Of a stretch of 25,675 nt of DNA, positions 1-6,248 are shown one piece after another. The number at the start of each line of letters is the position of its first letter. The first letter of the stretch is position 1. The position numbers and the translations under genes were made by a program. The notes under the pieces were generated by a model. That model was not told where the DNA came from, searched no databases, and worked only from the letters and a program-made list of their open reading frames with translations. This DNA is from Lachnoclostridium sp. Its GTDB lineage: Bacteria; Bacillota_A; Clostridia; Lachnospirales; Lachnospiraceae. The stretch spans positions 1 through 25,675 of the forward strand of contig SVDR01000035.1 of NCBI GenBank assembly GCA_015057755.1, written 5' to 3'.

Positions 1-63
<63 letters not shown>

Positions 64-330
64 AGTTTATCCCAGTTCAAAACTTAGCTTGGCTAGTTTT
101 AAACCGTTCTACTGTTGTTTTAGGTTATACTCGCGAGACTCTCGTCTCGCTCGTTCACGTTCAGCTTTCCAATGCATGCAAGCATGCGCTGTAAAGCTTT
201 TATCGTGAATGTTCTGAATGTTCTCATTCATGGCCCAAACCATTAGGCCATTTTTATAAGAATTTTCAGGGTTTTACATACTGTTCAGTTTTCAAGGTTC
301 TTTGTTGTCGTTTCTCGCGACAGCCAGATT
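64..330 (-). promoter_or_regulatory. rRNA operon leader with processing hairpins and a boxA-like segment
   Basis: This is the transcribed leader between the rRNA promoter and the 16S 5' end; no gene is seen in it. Visible structures on the minus strand are a perfect 6-bp stem ATGGCC/GGCCAT at 230-251, and a perfect 7-bp stem GCGAGAC/GTCTCGC closed by a GAGA tetraloop at 133-150. A segment at about 281-304 reads AAGAACCTTGAAAACTG, which resembles the antitermination boxA-type sequence of Firmicutes rRNA leaders. The boxA assignment is by resemblance only; the hairpins are directly visible. Confidence 0.6.
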
Positions 331-359
331 ACTATATCACAGCTTTTTTCGCTTGTCAA
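331..359 (-). promoter_or_regulatory. rRNA operon promoter
   Basis: On the minus strand there is a perfect -35 TTGACA (354-359), a 17-nt spacer and a -10 TATAGT (331-336). A-rich DNA directly upstream (360-390) could act as an UP element. The predicted transcription start is near 324, giving a ~260-nt leader before 16S. The near-consensus match and position make this the obvious P1 of the rRNA operon. Confidence 0.88.
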
Positions 360-408
360 CAACTTTTTTCAACTTTTTTCGAAGTTTTTTGCTTCGTTTT
401 CAGTCGAA

Positions 409-497
409 CGCAGAAGGAGGGATTTGAACCCTCGCGCCGCTACTAACGACCTACTCCCTTTCCAGGGGAGCCCCTTCAACCACTTGGGTACTTCTGC
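409..497 (-). tRNA. tRNA-Ser (anticodon GGA)
   Basis: An 89-nt class II tRNA on the minus strand. The acceptor stem GCAGAAG/CTTCTGC closes with discriminator G at 409. The anticodon stem-loop reads CTCCC-CTGGAAA-GGGAG, giving anticodon GGA (reads UCC/UCU). A long variable arm follows, and the T-arm is GAGGG-TTCAAAT-CCCTC. The serine identity fits the G73 discriminator and long variable arm. CCA is not encoded (TTC follows the discriminator), so 3' maturation needs RNase Z plus a CCA-adding enzyme. It lies 85 nt downstream of tRNA-Ser(UGA) and probably shares its transcript. Confidence 0.96.
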
Positions 498-582
498 ATC
501 TGGTTGATCCACATTCCTTTCGGAATCCGATATGTAATTCTGTACCGGGAACTCATCTTGCTCAGCTCCGCGCTACAGTTAA

Positions 583-668
583 CGGAGAGAGTGGGATTCG
601 AACCCACGCGCCCTTTCGGACAAACGGTTTTCAAGACCGCCTCGTTATGACCACTTCGATATCTCTCC
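583..668 (-). tRNA. tRNA-Ser (anticodon UGA)
   Basis: An 86-nt class II tRNA on the minus strand. The acceptor stem is GGAGAGA/TCTCTCC with discriminator G at 583. The anticodon stem-loop is CGGTC-TTGAAAA-CCG, anticodon TGA, which reads UCA and other UCN codons. A long variable arm is present and the T-arm is GTGGG-TTCGAAT-CCCAC. CCA is not encoded. It is the first gene of a two-tRNA unit; the spacer to the next tRNA holds a small GNRA-type hairpin (ATTCC-GAAA-GGAAT, 513-526), possibly a processing signal. Confidence 0.96.
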
Positions 669-694
669 AAGCGTTCTCTCAAACGTACTTCTGC

Positions 695-723
695 ATTTTA
701 TTCCACATTCTCGGTTTTGTCAA
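695..723 (-). promoter_or_regulatory. Promoter of the tRNA-Ser pair
   Basis: Minus strand: a perfect -35 TTGACA (718-723), a 17-nt spacer and a -10 TAAAAT (695-700). The predicted start near 688 is 20 nt before tRNA-Ser(UGA). No clear U-rich terminator separates the tRNAs from the rRNA promoter, so read-through into the rRNA operon is possible. Confidence 0.82.
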
Positions 724-793
724 GCGTTTTTTTCAAAGTTTTTTCATTTTTTGCTACATTCTTGAAAATACCGGTTCCACACTTCCTCTTATT

Positions 794-831
794 ATGGCGT
801 TTTCCCTTGTATTTACAAGGTTTTTCGCCAT
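794..831. repeat. Nested inverted repeat between ispD and the tRNAs
   Basis: The outer arms ATGGCG/CGCCAT (794-799, 826-831) enclose a perfect inner palindrome CCTTGTA-TT-TACAAGG (805-820), with A/T-only linkers. In the plus direction the inner stem is followed by TTTTT, so it looks like a terminator, but no plus-strand gene precedes it. On the minus strand it would sit in the ispD 3' region. It may be a bidirectional terminator or a dispersed intergenic element; only the symmetry is certain. Confidence 0.55.
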
Positions 832-841
832 TCTTTCATAT

Positions 842-893
842 GTAAAAAGAGCCTCTTTTTCACGCTTTATCACGTAAAAACAGCTCTTTTTAC
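842..893 (-). terminator. Probable terminator of the rnz-tsaD-ispD operon
   Basis: Just after ispD on the minus strand, GTAAAAAGAGC (893-883) pairs perfectly with GCTCTTTTTAC (852-842). The ~30-nt loop can itself fold through TTTTTACG and CGTGAAAAA. The downstream arm carries the U-rich run. The hairpin is A/U-rich and long compared with a classical intrinsic terminator, so its efficiency is uncertain. Confidence 0.55.
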
Positions 894-919
894 TAAAATT
901 GTATCAATTGTGTCGAAAA

Positions 920-1633
920 TTATACGATCCTTCTTTTCAGGAAGCTTTCCGCTACGATCATATCTTCCGGAGTCGTAACTTTGATATTTTCGTAGCTTCC
1001 TTCTACCAATTTCACCTGACCTCCGCACATGGACTCTACAACCATGGCATCATCGGTAACGCCCTTTTGGTATGCTTCATCCGACAAAAGCTTTTTGTAT
1101 CCACGGTATACCAGTTCATATGTAAATGTCTGCGGTGTCTGGATCTGCCAGAGTGTACTGCGGTCCAATGTCTCCGCTGCGAAGCCGTCGGTATCTGCCA
1201 CTTTGATCGTATCTTTTACCGGCATTGCCGCAACACACGCCCCGTATTCTTTCGCCGCATCCATCGTGCGCACAATGATCTCCTGCGTGATCATCGGGCG
1301 GGCTCCATCGTGGATCAGAACAATCCCATCCGGTTCCAATACGCCTGACAATGCAGAAAGCCCTTCATATACAGAATGATAGCGTTCTTTTCCGCCTGCC
1401 ACGATCGCAGATACTTTCTTAAAACCGTATTTCTCTACGATCTCTTCTTTACAATACTGGATTTCATCAGCTCCGGTTACGAGAATGACTGTCTCCACAT
1501 CACTTTTTTCAAATGCACGCAGAGAATGACACACGACCGGCTCACCATTTAATAATAAAAACTGTTTGGCAACGGCAGACTGCATACGCTTTCCCTGACC
1601 GGCCGCCAAGACAATCGCTGCTGTTTGGAACAT
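920..1633 (-). CDS. ispD: 2-C-methyl-D-erythritol 4-phosphate cytidylyltransferase
   Basis: IspD couples CTP to 2-C-methyl-D-erythritol 4-phosphate in the cytosolic MEP pathway to isopentenyl diphosphate. The 237-aa length matches single-domain family members. The N-terminal nucleotide-binding signature LAAGQGKRM (residues 9-17) is followed by K23, the expected catalytic lysine. HDGARPMI lies mid-protein, and TDDAMVVE with a late KVTTPEDM motif is typical. The start codon is 1 nt after the tsaD stop with GGGAGAG upstream, indicating translational coupling as the last gene of the rnz-tsaD-ispD unit. It is not next to ispF or other MEP genes. It could be confused with ribitol-5-phosphate cytidylyltransferases (TarI), but the motif set and context favour IspD. 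Confidence 0.93.
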   Translation of the reverse strand: MFQTAAIVLAAGQGKRMQSAVAKQFLLLNGEPVVCHSLRAFEKSDVETVILVTGADEIQYCKEEIVEKYGFKKVSAIVAGGKERYHSVYEGLSALSGVLEPDGIVLIHDGARPMITQEIIVRTMDAAKEYGACVAAMPVKDTIKVADTDGFAAETLDRSTLWQIQTPQTFTYELVYRGYKKLLSDEAYQKGVTDDAMVVESMCGGQVKLVEGSYENIKVTTPEDMIVAESFLKRRIV

Positions 1634-1634
1634 A

Positions 1635-2672
1635 TTAACGCTCTCCCAGTTTCAAGTTCGGAACCGCATTCAGATCCCATCCGGCTCTCGCACCGTTGAT
1701 GTATTCGTAATACGCTGCCGCACCGATCATGGCTGCATTGTCTGTACAGAAGATCGGGGACGGATAGTAGAATTTGATTCCTTCTTTTTCACATGCTTCC
1801 TTCATACCTGCACGAAGCGCAGAGTTGGAAGCCACACCGCCTGCGATCGCAAGCTTTCCGTAACCGTATTCTTTTGCGGCTGCCACAGCGCGGGATACAA
1901 GAACCTCTACAACCGCATTCTGGAAGGAAGCTGCCAGATCCGGAACATTGATGGTCTCACCCTTCATTTCACACTGGTTGATGTAGTTTAATACTGCTGA
2001 TTTCATACCGCTGAAGCTGAAATCATATGCAGAACCGCCCACTTTTGCACGCGGAAATTCCATTGCATGCGGATTTCCTTCTTTTGCAGCCTTGTCCACC
2101 TTCGGACCGCCCGGATATCCGAGTCCGACTGCACGGGCAACTTTGTCAAATGCCTCTCCGGCTGCATCGTCCATGGTACGGCCGATGATCTCAAACTCGC
2201 CGTAATCTTTTACGATCACCAAATGTGTATGTCCGCCGGATACGATCAGGCATACAAACGGCGGCTCCAGATCCGGATGCTCGATAAAGTTTGCAGACAC
2301 ATGACCTTCAATATGGTGTACACCGACCAGCGGTTTCTTTGCTGCGTATGCGATCGCCTTCGCTTCCGCCACACCAACCAGAAGGGCACCCACCAGACCC
2401 GGACCGTATGTGACTGCGATCGCAGTCATCTCGTCCAATGTCATGTGCGCTTCATCTAACGCTGCCTGAATTACCTGATTGATTTTTTCAATATGTTTTC
2501 TGGACGCGATTTCCGGAACCACGCCTCCGTATAATGTATGAAGGTCGATCTGGGAAGAAATCACGTTGGATAAGACTTCACGGCCGTTTTTTACAACGGA
2601 AGCCGCAGTCTCATCACAAGAGCTTTCAATGGCGAGGATATAAACATCCTCTTCGATTTTGTGAATTTTCAT
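1635..2672 (-). CDS. tsaD: tRNA N6-threonylcarbamoyladenosine transferase TsaD
   Basis: TsaD (Kae1/Gcp/YgjD family) transfers threonylcarbamoyl from threonylcarbamoyl-AMP to A37 of ANN-decoding tRNAs, acting with TsaB and TsaE. The 345-aa length is standard. The N-terminal AIESSCDET signature lies at residues 14-22. The metal-binding HIEGH has H120 and H124, and the third ligand is D311 in [18 protein letters not shown] and AGGVASNS are also typical. The start is preceded by GAGAGAGG with suitable spacing and lies 18 nt after the rnz stop. tsaB and tsaE are encoded 2-3 kb away on the same strand, so all three transferase-complex components are in this window. No defect is seen. Confidence 0.96.
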   Translation of the reverse strand: MKIHKIEEDVYILAIESSCDETAASVVKNGREVLSNVISSQIDLHTLYGGVVPEIASRKHIEKINQVIQAALDEAHMTLDEMTAIAVTYGPGLVGALLVGVAEAKAIAYAAKKPLVGVHHIEGHVSANFIEHPDLEPPFVCLIVSGGHTHLVIVKDYGEFEIIGRTMDDAAGEAFDKVARAVGLGYPGGPKVDKAAKEGNPHAMEFPRAKVGGSAYDFSFSGMKSAVLNYINQCEMKGETINVPDLAASFQNAVVEVLVSRAVAAAKEYGYGKLAIAGGVASNSALRAGMKEACEKEGIKFYYPSPIFCTDNAAMIGAAAYYEYINGARAGWDLNAVPNLKLGER

Positions 2673-2690
2673 ATCTTACAGACCTCTCTC

Positions 2691-3602
2691 TTAATCTTCG
2701 TCAAAGCCCAGCTCCATGGACCAGCCATCTCTCGCTGTCTTAATGCGCGGGAAAATCTCACGCACTTCGTTCAGATATTCTTCCGGGCGCATGAGGGACG
2801 GGCTGTAATGGGTCAGCCACATTTCTCTCGGATTGGCCTCTTTTCCTAACTTGGCAGCTTCCTGGAATGTCATGTGCTTGTACTCTCTTGCCTTGGCTGC
2901 TTTTTCTTTTTCTCCGTACATGCCTTCGCAAATAAAAAGATCACAGTCTTTCGCATACTCTGCAATGACCGGAACCGGTCTGGTATCTGTAGAGTATGTC
3001 ACGGAAAGACCGCGGCGCTTTTCTCCAAGAACCATATCCTGTGTCAGGGTACGGCCCTCAAATTCGATCACCTCGCCCTTCTGCAGACGACTCCAGAATT
3101 TCTGCGGGATTTCCTGCGCTTTTGCACGCTCCACATCAAATTTTCCATTTCTCGGAATGGAGATCCGGTATCCGTAACATACCACATTGTGGTTCACACG
3201 GAATGCATCGATCACATACGGACCGACTTTGATCTGCTCTCTCGGATCAGACAGCTCGTAAAATCTAAGTTCAAACGGAAGTTCCGGCGCGATCATGCGA
3301 AGTGCGTTTACTACGCGCTCCAAACCTTTCGGACCTACAAGAAGTACCGGTTCGGTGCGCTCTGCATTTCCCATAGTCAAAAGGAATCCCGGAAGACCGC
3401 TGATATGATCCGCATGGTAATGTGTAAACAACATAATATCCACCGGCTTCGGGCTCCAGCCTTTCTCTTTTAATGCGACCTGCGTTCCCTCGCCACAGTC
3501 GATCAGCAGATTGCTGCCGTCACAGCGGGCCATCATGGATGTCAGCCAGCGATACGGAAGCGGCTGCATACCTCCGGTACCCAGTAAACAAATATCTAAC
3601 AT
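2691..3602 (-). CDS. rnz: Ribonuclease Z (tRNase Z)
   Basis: This metallo-beta-lactamase-fold endonuclease removes 3' trailers from tRNA precursors that lack an encoded CCA. At 303 aa it matches the bacterial short form. The zinc-binding HYHADH (H61, H63, D65, H66) is present. Further ligand regions follow: HNVVCYGYRI around residue 140, STDTRPV around 200 and WLTHYSP near 265. The flexible exosite arm region is moderate in length. It is the first gene of rnz-tsaD-ispD with a candidate promoter at 3646-3675 and GAGGT before the ATG. The two nearby serine tRNAs lack CCA and would be substrates. Start and length agree with the family. Confidence 0.94.
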   Translation of the reverse strand: MLDICLLGTGGMQPLPYRWLTSMMARCDGSNLLIDCGEGTQVALKEKGWSPKPVDIMLFTHYHADHISGLPGFLLTMGNAERTEPVLLVGPKGLERVVNALRMIAPELPFELRFYELSDPREQIKVGPYVIDAFRVNHNVVCYGYRISIPRNGKFDVERAKAQEIPQKFWSRLQKGEVIEFEGRTLTQDMVLGEKRRGLSVTYSTDTRPVPVIAEYAKDCDLFICEGMYGEKEKAAKAREYKHMTFQEAAKLGKEANPREMWLTHYSPSLMRPEEYLNEVREIFPRIKTARDGWSMELGFDED

Positions 3603-3645
3603 GAAAATGACCTCATTTCTTTATTTCAAAACTATTCCAGTTTGA

Positions 3646-3675
3646 ATCATAACATAACTGCTCTGTAATATGCAA
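3646..3675 (-). promoter_or_regulatory. Putative promoter of rnz-tsaD-ispD
   Basis: Minus strand: -35 TTGCAT (3670-3675), an 18-nt spacer and -10 TATGAT (3646-3651), with an extended TG one base upstream of the -10. The predicted start is about 37 nt before the rnz ATG. Confidence 0.62.
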
Positions 3676-3676
3676 G

Positions 3677-3714
3677 AGAGGGAACAGCATTTTCCAATTT
3701 TTGCTGTCCCCTCT
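3677..3714 (-). terminator. Strong hairpin after the zinc-ribbon gene
   Basis: A 13-bp stem with one G-U pair, AGAGGGGACAGCA (3714-3702) against TGCTGTTCCCTCT (3689-3677), with a 12-nt A-rich loop, starts 22 nt after the stop of the minus-strand zinc-ribbon gene. It is not followed by a clear U-run, so it may stabilise the 3' end rather than terminate by itself. It lies immediately upstream of the rnz promoter, as expected for a boundary between units. Confidence 0.6.
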
Positions 3715-3736
3715 CAATGGTTCTGTTTTGAAATGA

Positions 3737-3979
3737 TTAAATTAATTCCGTCTGTTCTTCCACATCGACCGGAATCTTGAACTGACTGGTCATATCGTCA
3801 TAGCATGATTCGCAGATATCGAAATGATGGACTTCTCCGTCTTTTTCAGAAAAATAGTCCCATGCGTGGTTGACCAAAACTGCGCCCTCCCGGACAATTC
3901 CGTCTTTGACTGCCAGACTTTTTCCGCACTGGTTGCAGACAACTGACTTCAGCTGCCCGTTTTTTCCGTATTTTCTCAT
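3737..3979 (-). CDS. Small zinc-ribbon-like protein, unknown function
   Basis: An 80-aa protein with two Cys pairs, C15-x2-C18 and C56-x2-C59, spaced as in a zinc ribbon. The segment between is largely beta-like with a conserved-looking HHFDICESC region, and the C terminus is acidic. There is no signal peptide or membrane segment, so it is probably cytosolic. The start has AGGTGAG upstream. It follows rimI by 89 nt and has a candidate promoter at 4045-4050, so it may be transcribed both with the tex operon and alone. I do not recognise a characterised family; nucleic-acid or protein binding through the zinc site is only an inference. Confidence 0.8.
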   Translation of the reverse strand: MRKYGKNGQLKSVVCNQCGKSLAVKDGIVREGAVLVNHAWDYFSEKDGEVHHFDICESCYDDMTSQFKIPVDVEEQTELI

Positions 3980-4008
3980 CTTATCCTCACCTTTCGCCTC
4001 TTGTATTT

Positions 4009-4030
4009 ACCCCCATGGTTTCAAGGGGTA
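4009..4030 (-). promoter_or_regulatory. Short leader hairpin before the zinc-ribbon gene
   Basis: The inverted repeat TACCCC (4009-4014) / GGGGTA (4025-4030) lies between the candidate -10 and the start codon of the zinc-ribbon gene. It would fold in the 5' untranslated RNA about 30 nt before the ATG. No known riboswitch pattern is recognised. Confidence 0.35.
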
Positions 4031-4044
4031 TCCACTGCTCTTAC

Positions 4045-4050
4045 ATTATA
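4045..4050 (-). promoter_or_regulatory. Candidate -10 box for the zinc-ribbon gene
   Basis: A perfect TATAAT on the minus strand in the gap between rimI and the zinc-ribbon gene, about 65 nt before the start codon. The -35 region 16-17 nt upstream is weak (TTAAAA-like), so this is a tentative promoter. Confidence 0.42.
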
Positions 4051-4068
4051 GCGGAAATACGGCGTTTT

Positions 4069-4524
4069 TTAAGTGGGAATGCTTGGGAGACCGCGAAGCC
4101 ACATGATCAGGGCATCCTCGGTCGGATTGTGATAATAATTTTTACGTACCGCTTCTTCCACAAAACCATACGCTTTGTAGAGACCGATGGCCGGTTCATT
4201 TCCGGCGCGGACTTCCAGCGTCAGATCTGTGATCTGATTCTGAGCTGCTGCATTCATCATCACATCCATCAGTTTTCTGGAATATCCATGACCGCGCTGT
4301 TCCGGAAGAACTGCAATGCGCATCAGTTCCCCCTCGCCGGCGATAAATCGATAATTGATATAGCCAAGGATCGTTTCTGCCTCCAGCACCCAGACCTCAT
4401 CCCAGCTGCTGTCTGTCAGATCACGAACTATATTCTCCGACCATGCATCAGAAAAGCAGATCCGTTCCAGTTCTGCTAGTGCTGCCACATCGTCGGCTGT
4501 CATTTTACGTACTGTTGTCATCAT
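4069..4524 (-). CDS. rimI: Ribosomal-protein-alanine N-acetyltransferase RimI
   Basis: A 151-aa GNAT acetyltransferase. The acetyl-CoA-binding motif A is LPEQRGHGYSRKLM (about residues 93-106), followed by LTLEVRAGNEPAIGLYKAYGF, a hallmark of the RimI branch. RimI acetylates the N-terminal alanine of ribosomal protein bS18 and, in various bacteria, other proteins. The gene starts 2 nt after the tsaB stop, and the tsaB-rimI pairing is very common. Assignment to RimI rather than a general GNAT rests on both motif and context; the actual substrate is inferred. Confidence 0.9.
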   Translation of the reverse strand: MMTTVRKMTADDVAALAELERICFSDAWSENIVRDLTDSSWDEVWVLEAETILGYINYRFIAGEGELMRIAVLPEQRGHGYSRKLMDVMMNAAAQNQITDLTLEVRAGNEPAIGLYKAYGFVEEAVRKNYYHNPTEDALIMWLRGLPSIPT

Positions 4525-4526
4525 AA

Positions 4527-5231
4527 TTATTTTGCCGCCTCGCGTTCTTCACGCTCACGCTCGGCCTGAGATTTTCTTAAATAGTCCGGACCATGCTCTG
4601 CGGCTGTTTCTGTCCTGCCCTCTGCAAAATACACAGCTCCGAGTGATGCAACAGCGGCTGCGCGCTGGCGGTTCATATGTGCCGGCGCAAAATCAAACGG
4701 AACCTTCATAAGCTCACGAATCTTATTTTCATGAACCGGAACTCCGTCTCCAAGGAAGATCACACGCTCTCCCATAGAATTTAATTTCTCGATCAGCTCA
4801 GCCATATCCATGGCATCCTGTTCCATGATCACTTCAAAATCCTGCTCAAAGCGGTAGATTCCTGTATAAACCTGATTTCTTCTTGCGTCCATGATCGGAC
4901 AGATCAGTCCTTTGGCACCGTACAGATTGTAAGCAGTTCCGTCCAGTGTCGGAACGTGGATCAGCGGTTTGTCAAGCGCCAGACCGAGGCCTTTGGCTGT
5001 CGCGGAACCGATGCGGAGACCGGTAAAAGAGCCAGGACCGCCGGATACTGCGATGGCATCCACAGTCGCAAGATCAATGCCAAACAGGCTCACCATAGAA
5101 TCGATCATCGGGAGCAGTGTCTGAGAATGAGTCATTTTAAAATTCGCTGTATATTCTGCCAGTGTCACACCGTCTTCCACGATAGCGACAGAGGCTACTA
5201 AAGAGGAGCTTTCAATTGCTAAAATACGCAT
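4527..5231 (-). CDS. tsaB: t6A biosynthesis protein TsaB
   Basis: TsaB (YeaZ) is the inactive ASKHA-fold paralogue of TsaD that scaffolds the TsaB-TsaD-TsaE complex for threonylcarbamoylation of tRNA A37. The 234-aa protein opens with RILAIESSSLVASVAI and has VSGGPGSFTGLRIG near residue 65, both characteristic. It lacks the HxEGH metal motif of TsaD, as expected. It starts 1 nt after the tsaE stop, with GGAGGAAAG inside the end of tsaE, so translation is coupled. The C terminus is a short charged tail rich in Glu and Arg. Confidence 0.94.
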   Translation of the reverse strand: MRILAIESSSLVASVAIVEDGVTLAEYTANFKMTHSQTLLPMIDSMVSLFGIDLATVDAIAVSGGPGSFTGLRIGSATAKGLGLALDKPLIHVPTLDGTAYNLYGAKGLICPIMDARRNQVYTGIYRFEQDFEVIMEQDAMDMAELIEKLNSMGERVIFLGDGVPVHENKIRELMKVPFDFAPAHMNRQRAAAVASLGAVYFAEGRTETAAEHGPDYLRKSQAEREREEREAAK

Positions 5232-5232
5232 C

Positions 5233-5658
5233 TTATCTTTCCTCCACGGTTATTTTTCTGTAGTCGAATCCCTTCTGGAGATCCTTTTCAATGGTAACGG
5301 AAGTCATATGGTCCGGGAGGATCTCTTCGATCAGGTTGGACCACTCGATCAGGCATACACCTTCTCCGAAGAAATAATCTTCGTATCCCACTTCGTCCAT
5401 CTCGCTGATATCGCCGATACGATATACGTCAAAATGATACAGCGGGATTCTTCCGTCATGATATTCCTGCACGATAGTAAAGGTCGGGCTGTTTACCGGT
5501 TCTGTGATCGCAAGACCTGCTGCAAATCCCTGGGTAAATACGGTTTTTCCCACGCCGAGATCTCCGTTCAGGCAGATCACGTCGCCCGGTTTTGCCGCCT
5601 CACCGAGACTCTTTCCAAGTGCATATGTTTCTTCTGGGCAAAAGCTTTCTTTTATCAT
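5233..5658 (-). CDS. tsaE: t6A biosynthesis ATPase TsaE
   Basis: TsaE (YjeE) is the P-loop ATPase that resets the TsaB-TsaD complex during t6A synthesis. The 141-aa length is typical. The Walker A motif GDLGVGKT spans residues 32-39. The switch-like segment VNSPTFTIVQEY and the family motif PLYHFDVYRIGD follow, with IEWSNLIEEILPD later. The start overlaps the upstream YcxB-like gene by 4 nt (ATGA), which is classic translational coupling. The gene order tsaE-tsaB-rimI is conserved in many Firmicutes. Confidence 0.95.
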   Translation of the reverse strand: MIKESFCPEETYALGKSLGEAAKPGDVICLNGDLGVGKTVFTQGFAAGLAITEPVNSPTFTIVQEYHDGRIPLYHFDVYRIGDISEMDEVGYEDYFFGEGVCLIEWSNLIEEILPDHMTSVTIEKDLQKGFDYRKITVEER

Positions 5659-6227
5659 GCGAATGCTTTCAATCCTTTCGTTTTTGTTTCCGGAAGCTGT
5701 TTCTTCACCATGTCTACCAGTTCCTGTTCTCTGCCCTGAATGCTTTCATTCGGGATCAGATAGCCGCGTCCATAGCCCATGTCCATGATGAACATGGATT
5801 TGATGCGGACAAAGCGTTTGATACGCGCCCACTCAAAGTCGCCGCAGTGACCTGCCTGCTCAATGTAGATGTGGTTGTGCGCCAGTTTGATGGTTACCGG
5901 GGTAGAGAAACCGATGGTCTTGGCCTGCTTCTTTGTGCTGTTCCAGAGTAAATACGGCTGGAGTACCGGGAAGATCAGGATACAGAATGTCATCAGCAGC
6001 TTCTGGTGCCATACAGACTGCTCCATATTCCAGGTCGCAAACAGGATCACGATCCAAGCCAGTGTAAACACCACACTGAAGATCAGTTTTCCGCCATTGT
6101 AAGAATTGTACATGGAATACGTAAACAGATGCTGGGCAGTCATGGTCACTTTGATTTCCATACCCTCAGAAGTTTCCATGGCTTCTCTCAGTTTTTTCGT
6201 TTCCATTGGGTCTTTATTGATACTCAT
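5655..6227 (-). CDS. YcxB-like membrane protein
   Basis: A 190-aa protein. A polar N-terminal stretch of ~40 residues is followed by two adjacent hydrophobic segments (about 49-66 and 76-96) and a soluble C-terminal half with the pattern VTIKLAHNHIYIEQAGHCGDFEWARIKR, resembling the YcxB-like domain. Such proteins are membrane-anchored with a small PH-like domain, and their function is not established. It lies 21 nt after tex and overlaps tsaE by 4 nt, so it is co-transcribed with t6A genes. Whether it contributes to that pathway is unknown. Confidence 0.8.
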   Translation of the reverse strand: MSINKDPMETKKLREAMETSEGMEIKVTMTAQHLFTYSMYNSYNGGKLIFSVVFTLAWIVILFATWNMEQSVWHQKLLMTFCILIFPVLQPYLLWNSTKKQAKTIGFSTPVTIKLAHNHIYIEQAGHCGDFEWARIKRFVRIKSMFIMDMGYGRGYLIPNESIQGREQELVDMVKKQLPETKTKGLKAFA

Positions 6228-6248
6228 TTGTCTTTATCACCTCTTATT

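Noticed and set aside
360..400. A terminator between the tRNA-Ser pair and the rRNA promoter
   Set aside because: The CGAAG/CTTCG stem here is followed by A residues, not T, on the transcribed minus strand; its T-run faces the plus strand, where there is no gene to end.
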